Assembly: GCF_001620065.1 (NCBI RefSeq)
Contig: NZ_LQGV01000001.1
Span: 62,001-126,000, forward strand
Length of the DNA stretch: 64,000 bases
Direction of reading: 5' to 3'
DNA from: Microbacterium sp. TNHR37B
GTDB lineage: Bacteria > Actinomycetota > Actinomycetes > Actinomycetales > Microbacteriaceae
Numbering within the stretch: position 1 is the stretch's first letter; each line of letters starts with the position of its first letter. Made by a program: the position numbers and the translations under genes. Positions 24,325 through 32,971 of the stretch are shown piece by piece. Under the pieces are notes generated by a model. That model was not told the origin of the DNA. It ran no database searches and saw only the letters and a list, made by a program, of their open reading frames with translations.

Positions 24325-25239
24325 ATGACCGCACGCACGGTGGGTTTCATCGGTCTCGGCATCATGGGCGTGCCCATGGCCACCCGTCTCGTGCGGGCCG
24401 GGTTCGACGTCGTGGTGTGGGCGCGGTCGGCCGCACCCATGGCCGAGCTGGTGTCGATCGGCGCGCGGTCGGCACGCGATGCGGCGGGTGTGTTCGCGGA
24501 GGCCGAGACGGTCGTTCTGATGCTGCGTGACGAGGCTGCCGTCGATGACGTGCTCCGCCGCGGCAGTGCGCCGTTCACCGAGATGGTCGCCGGTCGCACG
24601 GTCGTGCAGATGGGGACGTTCACGCCCGCCTTCTCGAGCTCTCTCGCGCGCGAGGTCGGTGAGGCTGGTGGCCGGTATGTCGAGGCGCCCGTCTCCGGCT
24701 CCCGTGGCCCCGCCATCGAAGGCACGCTCGTCGGGATGCTCGCCGGCGACCCCGACGCCGTCGCGCACGCAGAGCCGGTAGTGGCGGCGATGTGTGCGCA
24801 GACGTTCCGATGTGGGGAGGTCCCCTCGGCCCTCGCGATGAAGCTGGCGGTCAACACCTTCCTCATCACGATGGTCACCGGGCTCGCCGAGACCTTCCAC
24901 TTCGCCACCCGTGCCGGCGCCGATCTCGACCTGCTGCGAGAGATCCTGGCGGCGGGGCCGATGGCCTCGGTCGTCTCCCGGGGCAAGGCCGAGAAGCTCA
25001 CCGCGGACGACCTGTCCGCGCAGGCGGCGATCTCCGACGTCCTCAAGAACGCGCGTCTCGCGGAGGATGCCGCTCACGACGTCGGCGCGGATCACCCGCT
25101 GATCACCGCGAGTCGGAAGCTCTATGAAGAGGCGGAGGCTGCCGGGCGCGGCGGGCTCGACATGATCGGCGTGATCGCCGCTCTCGCCGCGCGGGCCGAG
25201 CCTCTGGATGAGGAGAACCCGACGGCGGTCACGATCTGA
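24325..25239 (+). CDS. NAD(P)-dependent beta-hydroxyacid dehydrogenase (HIBADH family)
   Basis: 304 residues. The N-terminal Rossmann motif is GFIGLGIMGVPMA (about 6-18). The substrate-binding segment is EAPVSGSRGPAIEGTL. The catalytic lysine is K173 in AMKLAVNTFL. The C-terminal helical domain is complete. The family oxidises 3-hydroxyisobutyrate, tartronate semialdehyde or related 3-hydroxyacids, or reduces imines; the specific substrate is not evident. It is a single gene, convergent with leuA. Confidence 0.88.
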   Translation: MTARTVGFIGLGIMGVPMATRLVRAGFDVVVWARSAAPMAELVSIGARSARDAAGVFAEAETVVLMLRDEAAVDDVLRRGSAPFTEMVAGRTVVQMGTFTPAFSSSLAREVGEAGGRYVEAPVSGSRGPAIEGTLVGMLAGDPDAVAHAEPVVAAMCAQTFRCGEVPSALAMKLAVNTFLITMVTGLAETFHFATRAGADLDLLREILAAGPMASVVSRGKAEKLTADDLSAQAAISDVLKNARLAEDAAHDVGADHPLITASRKLYEEAEAAGRGGLDMIGVIAALAARAEPLDEENPTAVTI

Positions 25240-25273
25240 GCGTGGTCCGACTCGACGATCTCTGCTGCGGTGG

Positions 25274-27025
25274 TCATGGGGCGACCGCCGTCCGGGCCCC
25301 GGCGTCGGCGTTCGCGGCGCGGATCACGGCGTCGAGGGTGGCGGTGAGACTGGAGCGGTCACGACCCGCGGTCCAGGCCGAGCCGTCGGCGGTGCGGTAC
25401 TCGAGAATCGTAAGGGCGTCGGCGTCCGCACGGGAGCGCATCGAGCTCTGGTGAAGCGACAGGATCTCCACCGGCATCTCATGGGCGTGCAACGCGGCTG
25501 CCAGCGCTTCGATCGGGCCTGCGTCCTGGTGCGTCGAGTGAGATTCGGTGCCGTCCACCTGGAGGGTGAGCTCCGTGCGGCCCGCCGCCTCATCGAGGTG
25601 CATCGCCGTCAGTCGCACCGCGCGGTCGTCGGCGTCGGACAGATAGGCGGCCGAGAAGATCCCCCAGATGTCCCTCGCGGTCACTTCGTCGCCGGTCGTG
25701 TCGGTGTACTGCTGCACGCGGCGGGAGAGATCCATCTGCAGCCGGCGGGGGAGTTCGATGCCGTACTCGGCCTCGAGCAGGTAGGCGATGCCACCTTTGC
25801 CCGACTGCGAGTTCACGCGGATGACGGCGTCGTAGGTGCGCCCGATATCGGCCGGGTCGATCGGCAGGTAGGGCACCCGCCACGCGATCTCCCGCTCGCT
25901 GCGGCCCTCGACGCGCGCGCGGGCGCGGTGCTCCGCCATGCCCTTCTTGATCGCGTCCTGGTGGGTGCCGCTGAAGGCCGTGTGCACGAGATCGCCGACA
26001 TAGGGGTGCCGGGGGTGGATCTCCATGCGCGTGCAGTACTCGACCGTGCGGCGGATCTCATCGATGTCGGAGAAGTCGATCATCGGATCCACGCCCTGCG
26101 TGTAGAGGTTGAGGGCGAGTGTCGCGATATCGACGTTGCCGGTGCGCTCGCCGGTGCCGAAGATGCACCCCTCCACGCGCTGCGCTCCGGCGAGGACAGC
26201 GAGCTCCGCGCACGCGATGCCCGTTCCGCGGTCGTTATGGGGATGCACCGAGAGGATCACCCCATCGCGACGGGCAAGGGTGCGATCCATGTACTCGATC
26301 TGGTCGGCGTAGACGTTGGGGGTCGCGACCTCGACGGTCGCGGGGAGGTTCAGGATCACGGGTCGCGCCGGGGTGGCTTGCCAGAGTTCTGTGATCGCGT
26401 CGCAGATCTCGATCACATAGTCCGGCTCGGTCAGAGTGAACACCTCCGGGCTGAACTCGAAGCGGACGTTCGGAAGATGTCCCGCCAGCTCCCACACGTC
26501 CCGGCCGCCCGCGAGGATCATCTCGCGCAGTTCGTCGCGATCCTTGCCCAGCACCGTGTCGCGCCAGATCGGTGCGGTGGCGGCGTACATGTGGATGACG
26601 ACGGGGTTCCGGACGTCACGGATCGACTCGACCGTGCGCTCGATGAGGTCGCGACGGGCGGGGGTGAACACGACGATCGTGACGTCGTCGGGCGCGATGT
26701 CGGTCTCGGCGAGGAGCCGCACGAAGTCATAGTCGGTCTGCGACGCTGACGGATAGCCGACCTCGATCTCGGTGTAGCCCATGCGCACCATCAGCTCGAA
26801 CAGTCGGCGCTTCCGCTCGGGGTCCATCGGTTCCGCAAGGGCCTGATTGCCGTCGCGGAGGTCGACCGGCACCCACAGGGGAGCCGCGGTGATCCGGCGG
26901 GTGGGCCACCGGCGATCGTGATCGGCGAGGGGCACATCGACGCGCGTGTACACATCGGTGTAGCGGTGGGCGGGCATGCCGGAGGGGCGCTGGCGGTTCC
27001 AGGCGGCGGTGGAGGTGGTGGGCAC
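25274..27025 (-). CDS. leuA: 2-isopropylmalate synthase
   Basis: 583 residues from the GTG at 27025, chosen because GAAGGAA lies 6-7 bases upstream; an ATG 54 bases further upstream lacks such a site. The catalytic TIM barrel (about 50-340) has the HMGL-like signature [20 protein letters not shown] metal ligands and [12 protein letters not shown]. The C-terminal leucine-binding regulatory domain is present (about 440-575). It condenses acetyl-CoA with 2-oxoisovalerate, the committed step of leucine synthesis. A Leu-codon leader and hairpin precede it, indicating attenuation as well as allosteric feedback. Confidence 0.95.
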   Translation of the reverse strand: MPTTSTAAWNRQRPSGMPAHRYTDVYTRVDVPLADHDRRWPTRRITAAPLWVPVDLRDGNQALAEPMDPERKRRLFELMVRMGYTEIEVGYPSASQTDYDFVRLLAETDIAPDDVTIVVFTPARRDLIERTVESIRDVRNPVVIHMYAATAPIWRDTVLGKDRDELREMILAGGRDVWELAGHLPNVRFEFSPEVFTLTEPDYVIEICDAITELWQATPARPVILNLPATVEVATPNVYADQIEYMDRTLARRDGVILSVHPHNDRGTGIACAELAVLAGAQRVEGCIFGTGERTGNVDIATLALNLYTQGVDPMIDFSDIDEIRRTVEYCTRMEIHPRHPYVGDLVHTAFSGTHQDAIKKGMAEHRARARVEGRSEREIAWRVPYLPIDPADIGRTYDAVIRVNSQSGKGGIAYLLEAEYGIELPRRLQMDLSRRVQQYTDTTGDEVTARDIWGIFSAAYLSDADDRAVRLTAMHLDEAAGRTELTLQVDGTESHSTHQDAGPIEALAAALHAHEMPVEILSLHQSSMRSRADADALTILEYRTADGSAWTAGRDRSSLTATLDAVIRAANADAGARTAVAP

Positions 27026-27070
27026 GGCAGGTTCCTTCGAGGTCTGGAGAATGACAGACCGGCACAGGTT

Positions 27071-27091
27071 CGGCTCCACGACGGGGAGCCG
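27071..27091 (-). promoter_or_regulatory. leuA leader hairpin (attenuator element)
   Basis: CGGCTCC and GGAGCCG pair around a 7-base loop, six bases past the stop of the leader peptide and about 45 bases before leuA. A competing GC palindrome (CCGCCGCGGCGG, 27105-27116) overlaps the Arg/Gly codons directly after the Leu codons. This arrangement suits leucine-dependent attenuation. Confidence 0.5.
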
Positions 27092-27097
27092 GTCTCG

Positions 27098-27145
27098 CTA
27101 CGCCCCGCCGCGGCGGCGAAGAAGGAGGAAGGAACGCGGGATCAC
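27098..27145 (-). CDS. leuA leader peptide with three consecutive Leu codons
   Basis: 15 residues, GTG start, sequence MIPRSFLLLRRRGGA. The Leu codons are CTC CTT CTT at 27119-27127. A possible -10 (TACAGT on the minus strand, 27152-27157) ends six bases before the GTG, implying a leaderless start, as is common for actinobacterial leader peptides. It ends just before the hairpin in the leuA leader. It is too short for homology support; the case rests on the Leu run, position and RNA pairing. Confidence 0.6.
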   Translation of the reverse strand: MIPRSFLLLRRRGGA

Positions 27146-27159
27146 GGCTAGACTGTAAC

Positions 27160-27177
27160 ACAAGTCCTCAGACAAGT
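27160..27177. repeat. direct repeat ACAAGT in leuA/GntR intergenic region
   Basis: ACAAGT occurs at 27160-27165 and 27172-27177 (12-bp period), just upstream of the GntR start and of the leuA leader promoter. It is a possible regulator half-site pair. Confidence 0.35.
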
Positions 27178-27189
27178 AGAGGAGATGAG

Positions 27190-27858
27190 GTGACACAGCT
27201 GAAGCGGATCCCGCTCGCGGATCAGGCGGCCGACGCCCTGCTCGCACGCATCCGATCGGGGGAGTGGGCGCTGGGAGCGAAGCTCCCCGGAGAGACGACG
27301 CTCGCCCCGCAGCTGGGTGTCGGGCGTTCCACGGTCAGAGAGGCCATCCGCCAGCTCGCCGGCCGCGGCGTGCTCGATTCCCGCCACGGCTCCGGCGTCT
27401 ACGTGACCTCGCTCGACGCGCAGGAAGACTGGGAGCAGGTGGTACGCCGCGCGGACATCCTCACGGTGATCGAGGCGCGGACGGCGATCGAGGTCGAGGC
27501 GGCTGCTCTCGCTGCGGTCCGCCGTACCCCGGCAGACCTGCGGGCGATCCGGCGGGCCCTCGGCGCGCGGACGGTGCCCGGGCAGAGCCTCGAGGAGCAC
27601 GTCGATGCCGACATGGCGCTGCATCGCGCCATCGTGGTCGCGGCTCACAACGAGGTGCTGACGGAGCTCTTCGACGGTTTCGTCCCGCGAAGTCGCCGCG
27701 CCATGATCGACATGCTGCGTCTGCGTCCGGTCGCCGATGCGGCGGGTGACCACGACGCCCACGCGGCCGTCGTCGCCGCGGTCGTCGACCGTCAGCCCCA
27801 CAGCGCTGCCCGGGAGAGCCGGGCACATCTCGATGCATTGAAGGCGGGCCTCGTCTGA
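27190..27858 (+). CDS. GntR-family (FadR subfamily) regulator
   Basis: 222 residues, GTG start with GAGGAG upstream. The N-terminal winged helix (about 8-72; LPGETTLAPQLGVGRSTVRE, HGSGVYVTSL) is followed by the all-helical FCD effector domain, with likely metal-binding residues in VDADMALHRAI and a later His cluster (DHDAHAAVV). FadR-type members respond to organic acids or sugar acids. It is divergent from leuA with 164 bases between; regulation of leuA is possible but unproven. Confidence 0.88.
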   Translation: MTQLKRIPLADQAADALLARIRSGEWALGAKLPGETTLAPQLGVGRSTVREAIRQLAGRGVLDSRHGSGVYVTSLDAQEDWEQVVRRADILTVIEARTAIEVEAAALAAVRRTPADLRAIRRALGARTVPGQSLEEHVDADMALHRAIVVAAHNEVLTELFDGFVPRSRRAMIDMLRLRPVADAAGDHDAHAAVVAAVVDRQPHSAARESRAHLDALKAGLV

Positions 27859-27912
27859 GGGTGGACGTTCCAGCGGCGGGGCGTCCTGCGAGGGTGGGGC
27901 GAACGGCCCTCG

Positions 27913-28497
27913 CTATGCTGCCAGCGCGGAGTCCAGCACCGTCTCGAGTGCGGCGCGCTGCCTCTCGGGGCTCCAGAACTCGGGGTCGCCCACCGCGAGA
28001 GCCGTGATCCCTTCGACGCTGGCCGCGAGGGCCGCGGCGCGCGCCTCGCGGTCGGGAGCGGGTGCCCCGGTGGCTTCGCGGAGGAGGCGCGTCAGCCGCT
28101 CGACGAAGGCGCGACTGTTCGTGACGTGCTTCGCCCGCAGAACCGGGTCGCCGAGGGCGGCGGCGAGGAAGGCGACCCACGCCCTTGCCTCGGCCAAGCG
28201 TTCCGCGTCGAGGGCCAGCGCTCCGGTCGTGACCGCTCGCAGTGCGGTCGCCGCGTCGGGGGCATCCGCCTCGAGCGCCTCGGCTCGTGCCCGAGTGCGC
28301 TCGTGCAGCACATCGCGCGCGTGGAGGAGAAGTGCCCGTTTGTCGGGAAAGGTGTGCAGGACCAGGCCGGTGGTGCACCCGGCGCGGGCCGCCACGGCGC
28401 GAAGAGTCAGACCCCCCGGGCCCGATTCGGCGAGCGTCAGGAACACCGCCTCCGAGAGTCGGGCGCGGTGGGCGCTGTCGTCACGGTGTCGGGGCAT
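27913..28497 (-). CDS. TetR-family transcriptional regulator
   Basis: 194 residues from the ATG at 28495-28497. The HTH at about 12-55 (LTLRAVAARAGCTTGLVLHT, FPDKRALL) is followed by a helical ligand domain. It is divergent from a GNAT acetyltransferase gene, with two tandem GTAAC/GTTAC palindromes between, so a local repressor of itself and the acetyltransferase is likely. Confidence 0.88.
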   Translation of the reverse strand: MPRHRDDSAHRARLSEAVFLTLAESGPGGLTLRAVAARAGCTTGLVLHTFPDKRALLLHARDVLHERTRARAEALEADAPDAATALRAVTTGALALDAERLAEARAWVAFLAAALGDPVLRAKHVTNSRAFVERLTRLLREATGAPAPDREARAAALAASVEGITALAVGDPEFWSPERQRAALETVLDSALAA

Positions 28498-28505
28498 GAG
28501 GTGAG

Positions 28506-28536
28506 CGTAACAGGTGTTACGGTAACGAATGTTACG
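28506..28536. promoter_or_regulatory. two tandem TetR-type operators
   Basis: CGTAAC-AGGT-GTTACG (28506-28521) is followed at once by GTAAC-GAAT-GTTAC (28522-28535). Both are perfect dyads with 4-base centres between the TetR and GNAT starts. Confidence 0.7.
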
Positions 28537-28548
28537 GAAAGGACTGCG

Positions 28549-29034
28549 ATGCGCTGGACCATCACGACGACCCCCTTCGACGACCCGGAGGCCGACCGCC
28601 TCCGCCGCGCGCAGCGAGAGGAGCTCGACGCGCGCTACGGCGTGAGCGACCACGAACCGGGGGTGCCCCCGTCGGCCGCAGATGTTCCGGTCTTCCTCGT
28701 GGCGAAGGACGCCGAAGGGGTCGCCGTCGCCTGCGGCGGATTGCGTCCCCTCGCCGAGCACGTGCTCGGCGCCGGCGTGGTCGAGATCAAGCGCATGTAC
28801 ACCGTGCCTTCGGCGCGCGGCACCGGTGTCGCCACCGCGGTGCTTCGTGCCTTGGAGCGTGAAGCGCGCGGTCTGGGTGCGCGCCGCCTCGTCTTGGAGA
28901 CCGGAACTGCGCAGCCCGATGCGATCCGCTTCTATCAGCGCGAGGGGTATCAGCCGATCCCGCTCTTCGGCTCGTATGCCGGCTCGGACAACTCGGTGTG
29001 CTTCGGGCGAAGGCTCGACGATTCCCTGGACTGA
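28549..29034 (+). CDS. GNAT-family N-acetyltransferase
   Basis: 161 residues from the ATG at 28549 with AAAGGA upstream. The acetyl-CoA-binding motif A region IKRMYTVPSARGTGVATAVL (about 83-102) is followed by RRLVLETGTAQPDAIRFYQREGY, the typical motif B. The acceptor substrate is unknown. Its promoter carries the tandem palindromes attributed to the divergent TetR. Confidence 0.9.
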   Translation: MRWTITTTPFDDPEADRLRRAQREELDARYGVSDHEPGVPPSAADVPVFLVAKDAEGVAVACGGLRPLAEHVLGAGVVEIKRMYTVPSARGTGVATAVLRALEREARGLGARRLVLETGTAQPDAIRFYQREGYQPIPLFGSYAGSDNSVCFGRRLDDSLD

Positions 29035-29130
29035 CCTCCTCGGGGTGGGTCGCTGGTGCCGCCGTGGTGTCCCCGGCGTCGAAGCGATCCAGGGCGCGTC
29101 GCGGCTGTTCAGTTGTGCTAATTTTTGTTC

Positions 29131-29721
29131 ATGCAGACAAAGCTGTCGATCACGTCGCAAGCCCGTCGGGCTCAGATCATCGAGGCGACCGTGCGTGTGA
29201 TCGAGAGGGAAGGGCTGTCGAAGGCCTCATTCGGTCGGATCGCCGGGGAGGCGGAGCTGTCGAGTCCGGGGATGATCAGCTATCACTTCGCCGACAAGGA
29301 CGAGTTGCTCGCGGCCGTGTGCGACACGATCCTCGATGACTGCGCGACGGCGCTCGCGAGAGCGGTGAGCGCCGCCGAGTCTCCGGTGGCGGCTCTGTCC
29401 TCCTACCTCTTCGCGTTCGTTCGTTGGCAAGACGATCATCGGACCGCGGTGGCGGCGTTGTGGCAGCTGGCCGCAGGTTGGAGGAGACCTGCGACGACGT
29501 GCGCCTTCGACGAGTCGCCGCTGATCGATCCGCTGCGACGCGCTCTGCGAGAAGGCCGCGGTGCGGGCGCGTGGCGTCCGCTTCACGAGGAGTGGGTCGC
29601 GCAGGCCGTGTTCTGCGCGGGCAAGGGGTATCCGCAAGCGCGGTATGACGATCCCGATCTGGATGCCGACGCCTTCGCCCGGACGCTCGTCGACCTCTTC
29701 ACCGACGGGCTCCGCTCGTGA
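29131..29721 (+). CDS. TetR-family transcriptional regulator
   Basis: 196 residues from the ATG at 29131. The HTH is at about 12-58 (LSKASFGRIAGEAELSSPGM, ISYHFADKDELL). No Shine-Dalgarno is visible. A -10-like GCTAAT (29117-29122) lies 8 bases before the ATG, so the mRNA is probably leaderless. The stop shares a base with the downstream methyltransferase start (TGATG), so the two are coupled. Confidence 0.88.
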   Translation: MQTKLSITSQARRAQIIEATVRVIEREGLSKASFGRIAGEAELSSPGMISYHFADKDELLAAVCDTILDDCATALARAVSAAESPVAALSSYLFAFVRWQDDHRTAVAALWQLAAGWRRPATTCAFDESPLIDPLRRALREGRGAGAWRPLHEEWVAQAVFCAGKGYPQARYDDPDLDADAFARTLVDLFTDGLRS

Positions 29722-30320
29722 TGTCCGCGGCACAGGGCGTCTCCGCAGGTGGTGGATGGGGCGCCTACGTCGCTGCCCGCGACGCGGCAGTGCGCGAGTT
29801 GCGTGGGCGCGTGCTCGAGATCGGGGCGGGATACGGGGCGAACTTCGCCCAGCTGCGTGCAGACGTCCAGTGGTGGGGGCTGGAGCCGTCTCCGCGGCGA
29901 CGGGGAGCGCTCGAGGCGGCGGCGCGCCGTCATGGGCACGACACCCCACCCCTGGCGGCCCCCGCCGAGGATATCCCCATTGCGGACGCCAGCGTGGATG
30001 CGGTGCTGGGGACCACGGTCCTCTGCAGTGTGCGAGATCAGGCACGGGTCCTGGACGAAGTCGCCCGAGTGCTGGTGCCCGGGGGTCGAGTGGTCCTGGC
30101 CGACCACGTCGCGGCACGCCCCGGGACCGGGTCGTACCGCCTGCAACGGATGGTGCGCCCGTGGTCGAGGTTGCTCGACCACGGCTGTGATCCTCTCCGC
30201 GATACCGAGCGCGCGGTGGGAGCGAGCCCTCTTCTCGTCGATTCCGTCGAGCGGTTCGAGATTCCCGTGATCGCTCGCCTTCGTGTGCCCTTTGTCGTCA
30301 TCCGTGCGTATTCCCGCTGA
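29721..30320 (+). CDS. class I SAM-dependent methyltransferase
   Basis: 199 residues from the ATG at 29721; a GTG one codon earlier is also possible. The SAM-binding motif I is VLEIGAGYGANF (about 33-44), with the acidic residue in WGLEPSP. VDAVLGTTVLCSV and PGGRVVLADHV form motifs IV and VI. It is a UbiE/COQ5-like small-molecule methyltransferase, cotranscribed with the TetR gene, and the substrate is unknown. Confidence 0.9.
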   Translation: MSAAQGVSAGGGWGAYVAARDAAVRELRGRVLEIGAGYGANFAQLRADVQWWGLEPSPRRRGALEAAARRHGHDTPPLAAPAEDIPIADASVDAVLGTTVLCSVRDQARVLDEVARVLVPGGRVVLADHVAARPGTGSYRLQRMVRPWSRLLDHGCDPLRDTERAVGASPLLVDSVERFEIPVIARLRVPFVVIRAYSR

Positions 30321-30352
30321 ATTCGCGGAGAATGTCGATCCGTTCGGGGGCC

Positions 30353-30381
30353 TCGACAGACATATCGCTCTCACATAGTGT
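30353..30381 (+). promoter_or_regulatory. candidate promoter of secreted-peptide operon
   Basis: TCGACA (30353-30358), a 17-base spacer and TAGTGT (30376-30381), about 50 bases upstream of the peptide gene. The -35 match is good and the -10 weak. No operator dyad is evident nearby. Confidence 0.35.
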
Positions 30382-30433
30382 GGAGCGCATCGCGGATGTG
30401 GCGATCCGTCGCGTGCGCAAAGGATCGAGAGGA

Positions 30434-30754
30434 ATGACAATGGTGTCGATGAAGAAGAGAATCGCGGGATTCGCCGCCGCAGCCGCGCTTGCGGCCGGCG
30501 CACTTGTCGCCGTAGGCCCGGCGGGGCCGGCGGCGGCGGCCAGTTGCGACGTCATCGGATCGCGCTCGGACACGACGGCGAGCTATGCCCGCACCGGGGG
30601 AACATGCTCCTCCATCCGCGCCTACATCTCGCGTCTCAACCCGTCGACGGGGGTCGTCTCGACCTACACGGGCGCGTGGCGTTCCAGCGGCTACTCCACG
30701 GTGACGGCGTCGAACGGATACCCTTATAGCGGCGGGTTCGACGTGTCGTGGTGA
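30434..30754 (+). CDS. small secreted two-cysteine peptide, bacteriocin-like
   Basis: 106 residues from the ATG at 30434 with GAGAGGA upstream; ATGs at 30440 and 30449 are alternatives. A Sec signal (MKKRIAGFAAAAALAAGALV, ending PAAAA) is predicted to be cut near residue 36. This leaves about 70 residues rich in Ser, Thr, Gly and Tyr, with two cysteines (C38, C58) able to form one disulfide and a C-terminal FDVSW. Size, secretion, composition and the downstream lipoprotein/adaptor/ABC genes recall lactococcin 972-type systems, but no clear homology is visible. It could be a secreted toxin, signal or substrate of the coupled transporter. Confidence 0.6.
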   Translation: MTMVSMKKRIAGFAAAAALAAGALVAVGPAGPAAAASCDVIGSRSDTTASYARTGGTCSSIRAYISRLNPSTGVVSTYTGAWRSSGYSTVTASNGYPYSGGFDVSW

Positions 30755-31335
30755 CGCGCCGACAGGCACGTCGCTCGATGCTCGCGCTGATCCTCATCGG
30801 CGCGAGCATCGGCGTCGGCGGATGCGCAGCCGAGAACGGGGGCGGTGACGCACGCGTAGACCGTGTGCTCAAGGACTTCGCCGGAACGACGCTCTCCGAC
30901 TTCGAGACCGCTGTCCTCGAGGATGGCGCCGTGTCGCAGGCGGAGTACGACGAGGCGTTTGCCGCGTGGCGTACGTGCGCCGAAGGTCGCGGGCTGACGG
31001 TCACCGCTGAGCGGGACGAGTTCGGCATGTACAGGCTGGCGACCACGCGTCCGCGAGATCAGGCGACGGATGACCGTCTCGAGCAGGATCGGATGATCTC
31101 CGATGAGTGCGCGCGTGGAACTCTTATGGTGATCGACGCGGTATATCGGGATCAGACGCTGAATCCGAAATCTCGCGATTGGAACGACGGTGTCGTCGAC
31201 TGCCTGAGAGAACAAGGCCTGGTGGAAGCGGACTACACCCGAGAGAAACTGCTGTCCGGTTCGCCGCCGCTTTCCGAGCAGGCACTGGCGTCGGCATGTC
31301 TGGAGAATCCGTTCGGGGTCACTGGTACACAATGA
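30748..31335 (+). CDS. secreted lipoprotein with four mature cysteines
   Basis: 195 residues from the GTG at 30748; a second GTG at 30751 overlaps the previous stop as GTGA. The lipobox IGVGGC puts the acylated Cys at about 26. The mature domain is charged and helical with conserved-looking cysteines in WRTCAEGRG, SDECARG, VDCLREQG and SACLENPF, suggesting two disulfides. No family is recognised. Similar short Cys-containing lipoproteins accompany adaptor/ABC operons of actinobacteria. It could be an immunity or capture protein for the upstream peptide (inference). Confidence 0.6.
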   Translation: MVTRRQARRSMLALILIGASIGVGGCAAENGGGDARVDRVLKDFAGTTLSDFETAVLEDGAVSQAEYDEAFAAWRTCAEGRGLTVTAERDEFGMYRLATTRPRDQATDDRLEQDRMISDECARGTLMVIDAVYRDQTLNPKSRDWNDGVVDCLREQGLVEADYTREKLLSGSPPLSEQALASACLENPFGVTGTQ

Positions 31336-32378
31336 CGAGAGACCGGGGGAGCACAGTGGTGAACAGAGGAACGGTCGCGGTGATCGGCGGTGCCGCACTG
31401 TGCCTCGGCGCCGCCATCGGGATCGCCGTGACCTCGCTTCCGCTGCCGGCCTCTCTCGAGCAGGCGCAAACGGACGACAGCTTCCCGGTCTCGGGTCGAA
31501 CCTTCGCCGATGAACGCGCGGTCGAGATCGGGATCGAAGCCGGTACGCCGCGCACGGTGACCGTTGACCGCAGCGGCCTGCTGACGGCGTCGGCGTGCGA
31601 GCCCGGCGAGCCGTTGAGATCCGGGACCGCTCCGTTCCAGATCGACGGCGATGACGTGCTCCTCCTCGCGACGGCTGTTCCTCTCTGGCGAGAGCTCGCG
31701 CCCGGGTCCACCGGTGCCGACGTCCGAGCCCTGGAGAAGGAGCTCGCCCGGCTCGGCGGCGACCTCACGCCCGATGACGCGTTCACGGCGAAGACACTCG
31801 GCGTGCTCCGGGACCTCGTCGAAAAGGCCGGCGGTGACCCTGACGCGGTGGACAGCGCCGACCCGGCACGCATCGGCTGGCTGCCCGCGCCGGAGATCGC
31901 CGCCACCGCCTGCCCGACGCCCGTCGGAGCGCGGGTGAGCGGCGGGACGGTCCTCGCGGAGCTTCCGGCGCTGGTGCTCGGAGCGAAGGTCACCCCGCTT
32001 CCCGACGGTCTCGCGCCGGGGGAGCGGGTCGTCCTCGTCGACGATCAGACATTCGCCGTCGATGAGTCCGGCGCACTCGGTGCGGAAGACGTGGACCGGC
32101 TCGCGGCAACTCCGTCCTTCGCCGCGGCGCGTCACGTTTCGCCGGATCAGACGGTGAGCGGCCAATTGATGCTGGCGGAACCGGTGACCGCGTACGCCGT
32201 CCCCCCTCGGGCCATCATCGAGGATGGCGACGTCCGCTGCGTCGTCGAGGACGGCACAGCGGTACCCATCGACGTCCTCGCCTCCCAGCTCGGTCAGTCC
32301 TTCGTGCGTCCGACAGGCCCGGACACGACACTGTCCGACGTGGCCCTCGCGCACCCCGACGGGGCGCGATGCGGCTGA
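31332..32378 (+). CDS. membrane-anchored adaptor with peptidoglycan-binding-like domain (MacA/HlyD-like)
   Basis: 348 residues. One N-terminal membrane anchor (about 13-35) is followed by an extracytoplasmic part. A peptidoglycan-binding-1-like segment lies at about 122-168 (LAPGSTGADVRALEKELARL), and the C-terminal beta-barrel-like region resembles RND/MacA adaptors (AYAVPPRAIIEDGDVRCVVE). Proteins of this layout sit between FtsX/MacB-type ABC exporters and the envelope in actinobacteria. The start overlaps the lipoprotein stop (ATGA), and the end overlaps the ATPase start by 10 bases. Confidence 0.75.
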   Translation: MTRDRGSTVVNRGTVAVIGGAALCLGAAIGIAVTSLPLPASLEQAQTDDSFPVSGRTFADERAVEIGIEAGTPRTVTVDRSGLLTASACEPGEPLRSGTAPFQIDGDDVLLLATAVPLWRELAPGSTGADVRALEKELARLGGDLTPDDAFTAKTLGVLRDLVEKAGGDPDAVDSADPARIGWLPAPEIAATACPTPVGARVSGGTVLAELPALVLGAKVTPLPDGLAPGERVVLVDDQTFAVDESGALGAEDVDRLAATPSFAAARHVSPDQTVSGQLMLAEPVTAYAVPPRAIIEDGDVRCVVEDGTAVPIDVLASQLGQSFVRPTGPDTTLSDVALAHPDGARCG

Positions 32379-32971
32379 CGGCGTCGGGCCTGGGGCACCG
32401 GTTCGGTGACCAGCCGTTCCTCTTCCGCGGCCTCGACCTCGACTTGGAGGCCGGTCACACGTACGCCGTGACCGGCCCCTCGGGGTCGGGAAAGACCACG
32501 CTCCTGAGCATCCTCGCCGGCGGGGTCGCCCCCGCCGAGGGCGAGCTCCGGCGCGACCTCGACGGGCCCACGGTGTGGGTCTTCCAGAACCCGCACGGCG
32601 TCCATCAGCGTCGCGCGCTCGATCACGTGACCCTTCCGCTCCTTGCGGCGGGCGCGACCCGCCCGGAGGCAGAGGCGGAGGCGGCGGAACTGCTCGAGCG
32701 CTTCGGGCTGGCGCATCGCGCCGACACCCGTTTCTCGGCGCTGTCCGGCGGCGAAGCGCAGCGCCTCCTGCTGGCGCGAGCCGTGGCCGCGCATCCGGCG
32801 CTGCTGCTGGTCGACGAACCGACGGCGCAGCTCGACGCGGTCACCTCCGCCGCCGTGAACCAGGCGCTTCAGGCGCTGGCCGGGAACGACGCCATCGTGG
32901 TGATCGCCACTCACGATCCCGGCACGCGCGACGCCTGTACCGACCACATCGACCTGGGCCTCTCCTCGTGA
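32369..32971 (+). CDS. ABC transporter ATP-binding protein
   Basis: 200 residues, compact. Walker A GPSGSGKT (36-43), Q-loop Q73 in VFQNPHG, signature LSGGE (125-129), Walker B LLLVDEP (146-152), H-loop IATHDPG. It is of the MacB/LolD class. It overlaps both neighbours, so stoichiometric coupled synthesis with the adaptor and permease is likely. Confidence 0.92.
   Translation: MRLTASGLGHRFGDQPFLFRGLDLDLEAGHTYAVTGPSGSGKTTLLSILAGGVAPAEGELRRDLDGPTVWVFQNPHGVHQRRALDHVTLPLLAAGATRPEAEAEAAELLERFGLAHRADTRFSALSGGEAQRLLLARAVAAHPALLLVDEPTAQLDAVTSAAVNQALQALAGNDAIVVIATHDPGTRDACTDHIDLGLSS

Noticed and set aside
26727..27161. A 144-codon minus-strand frame overlapping the leuA 5' end and leader
   Set aside because: Out of frame with leuA and made of Pro/Arg-rich shadow sequence; the 15-codon Leu-rich leader explains the region better.
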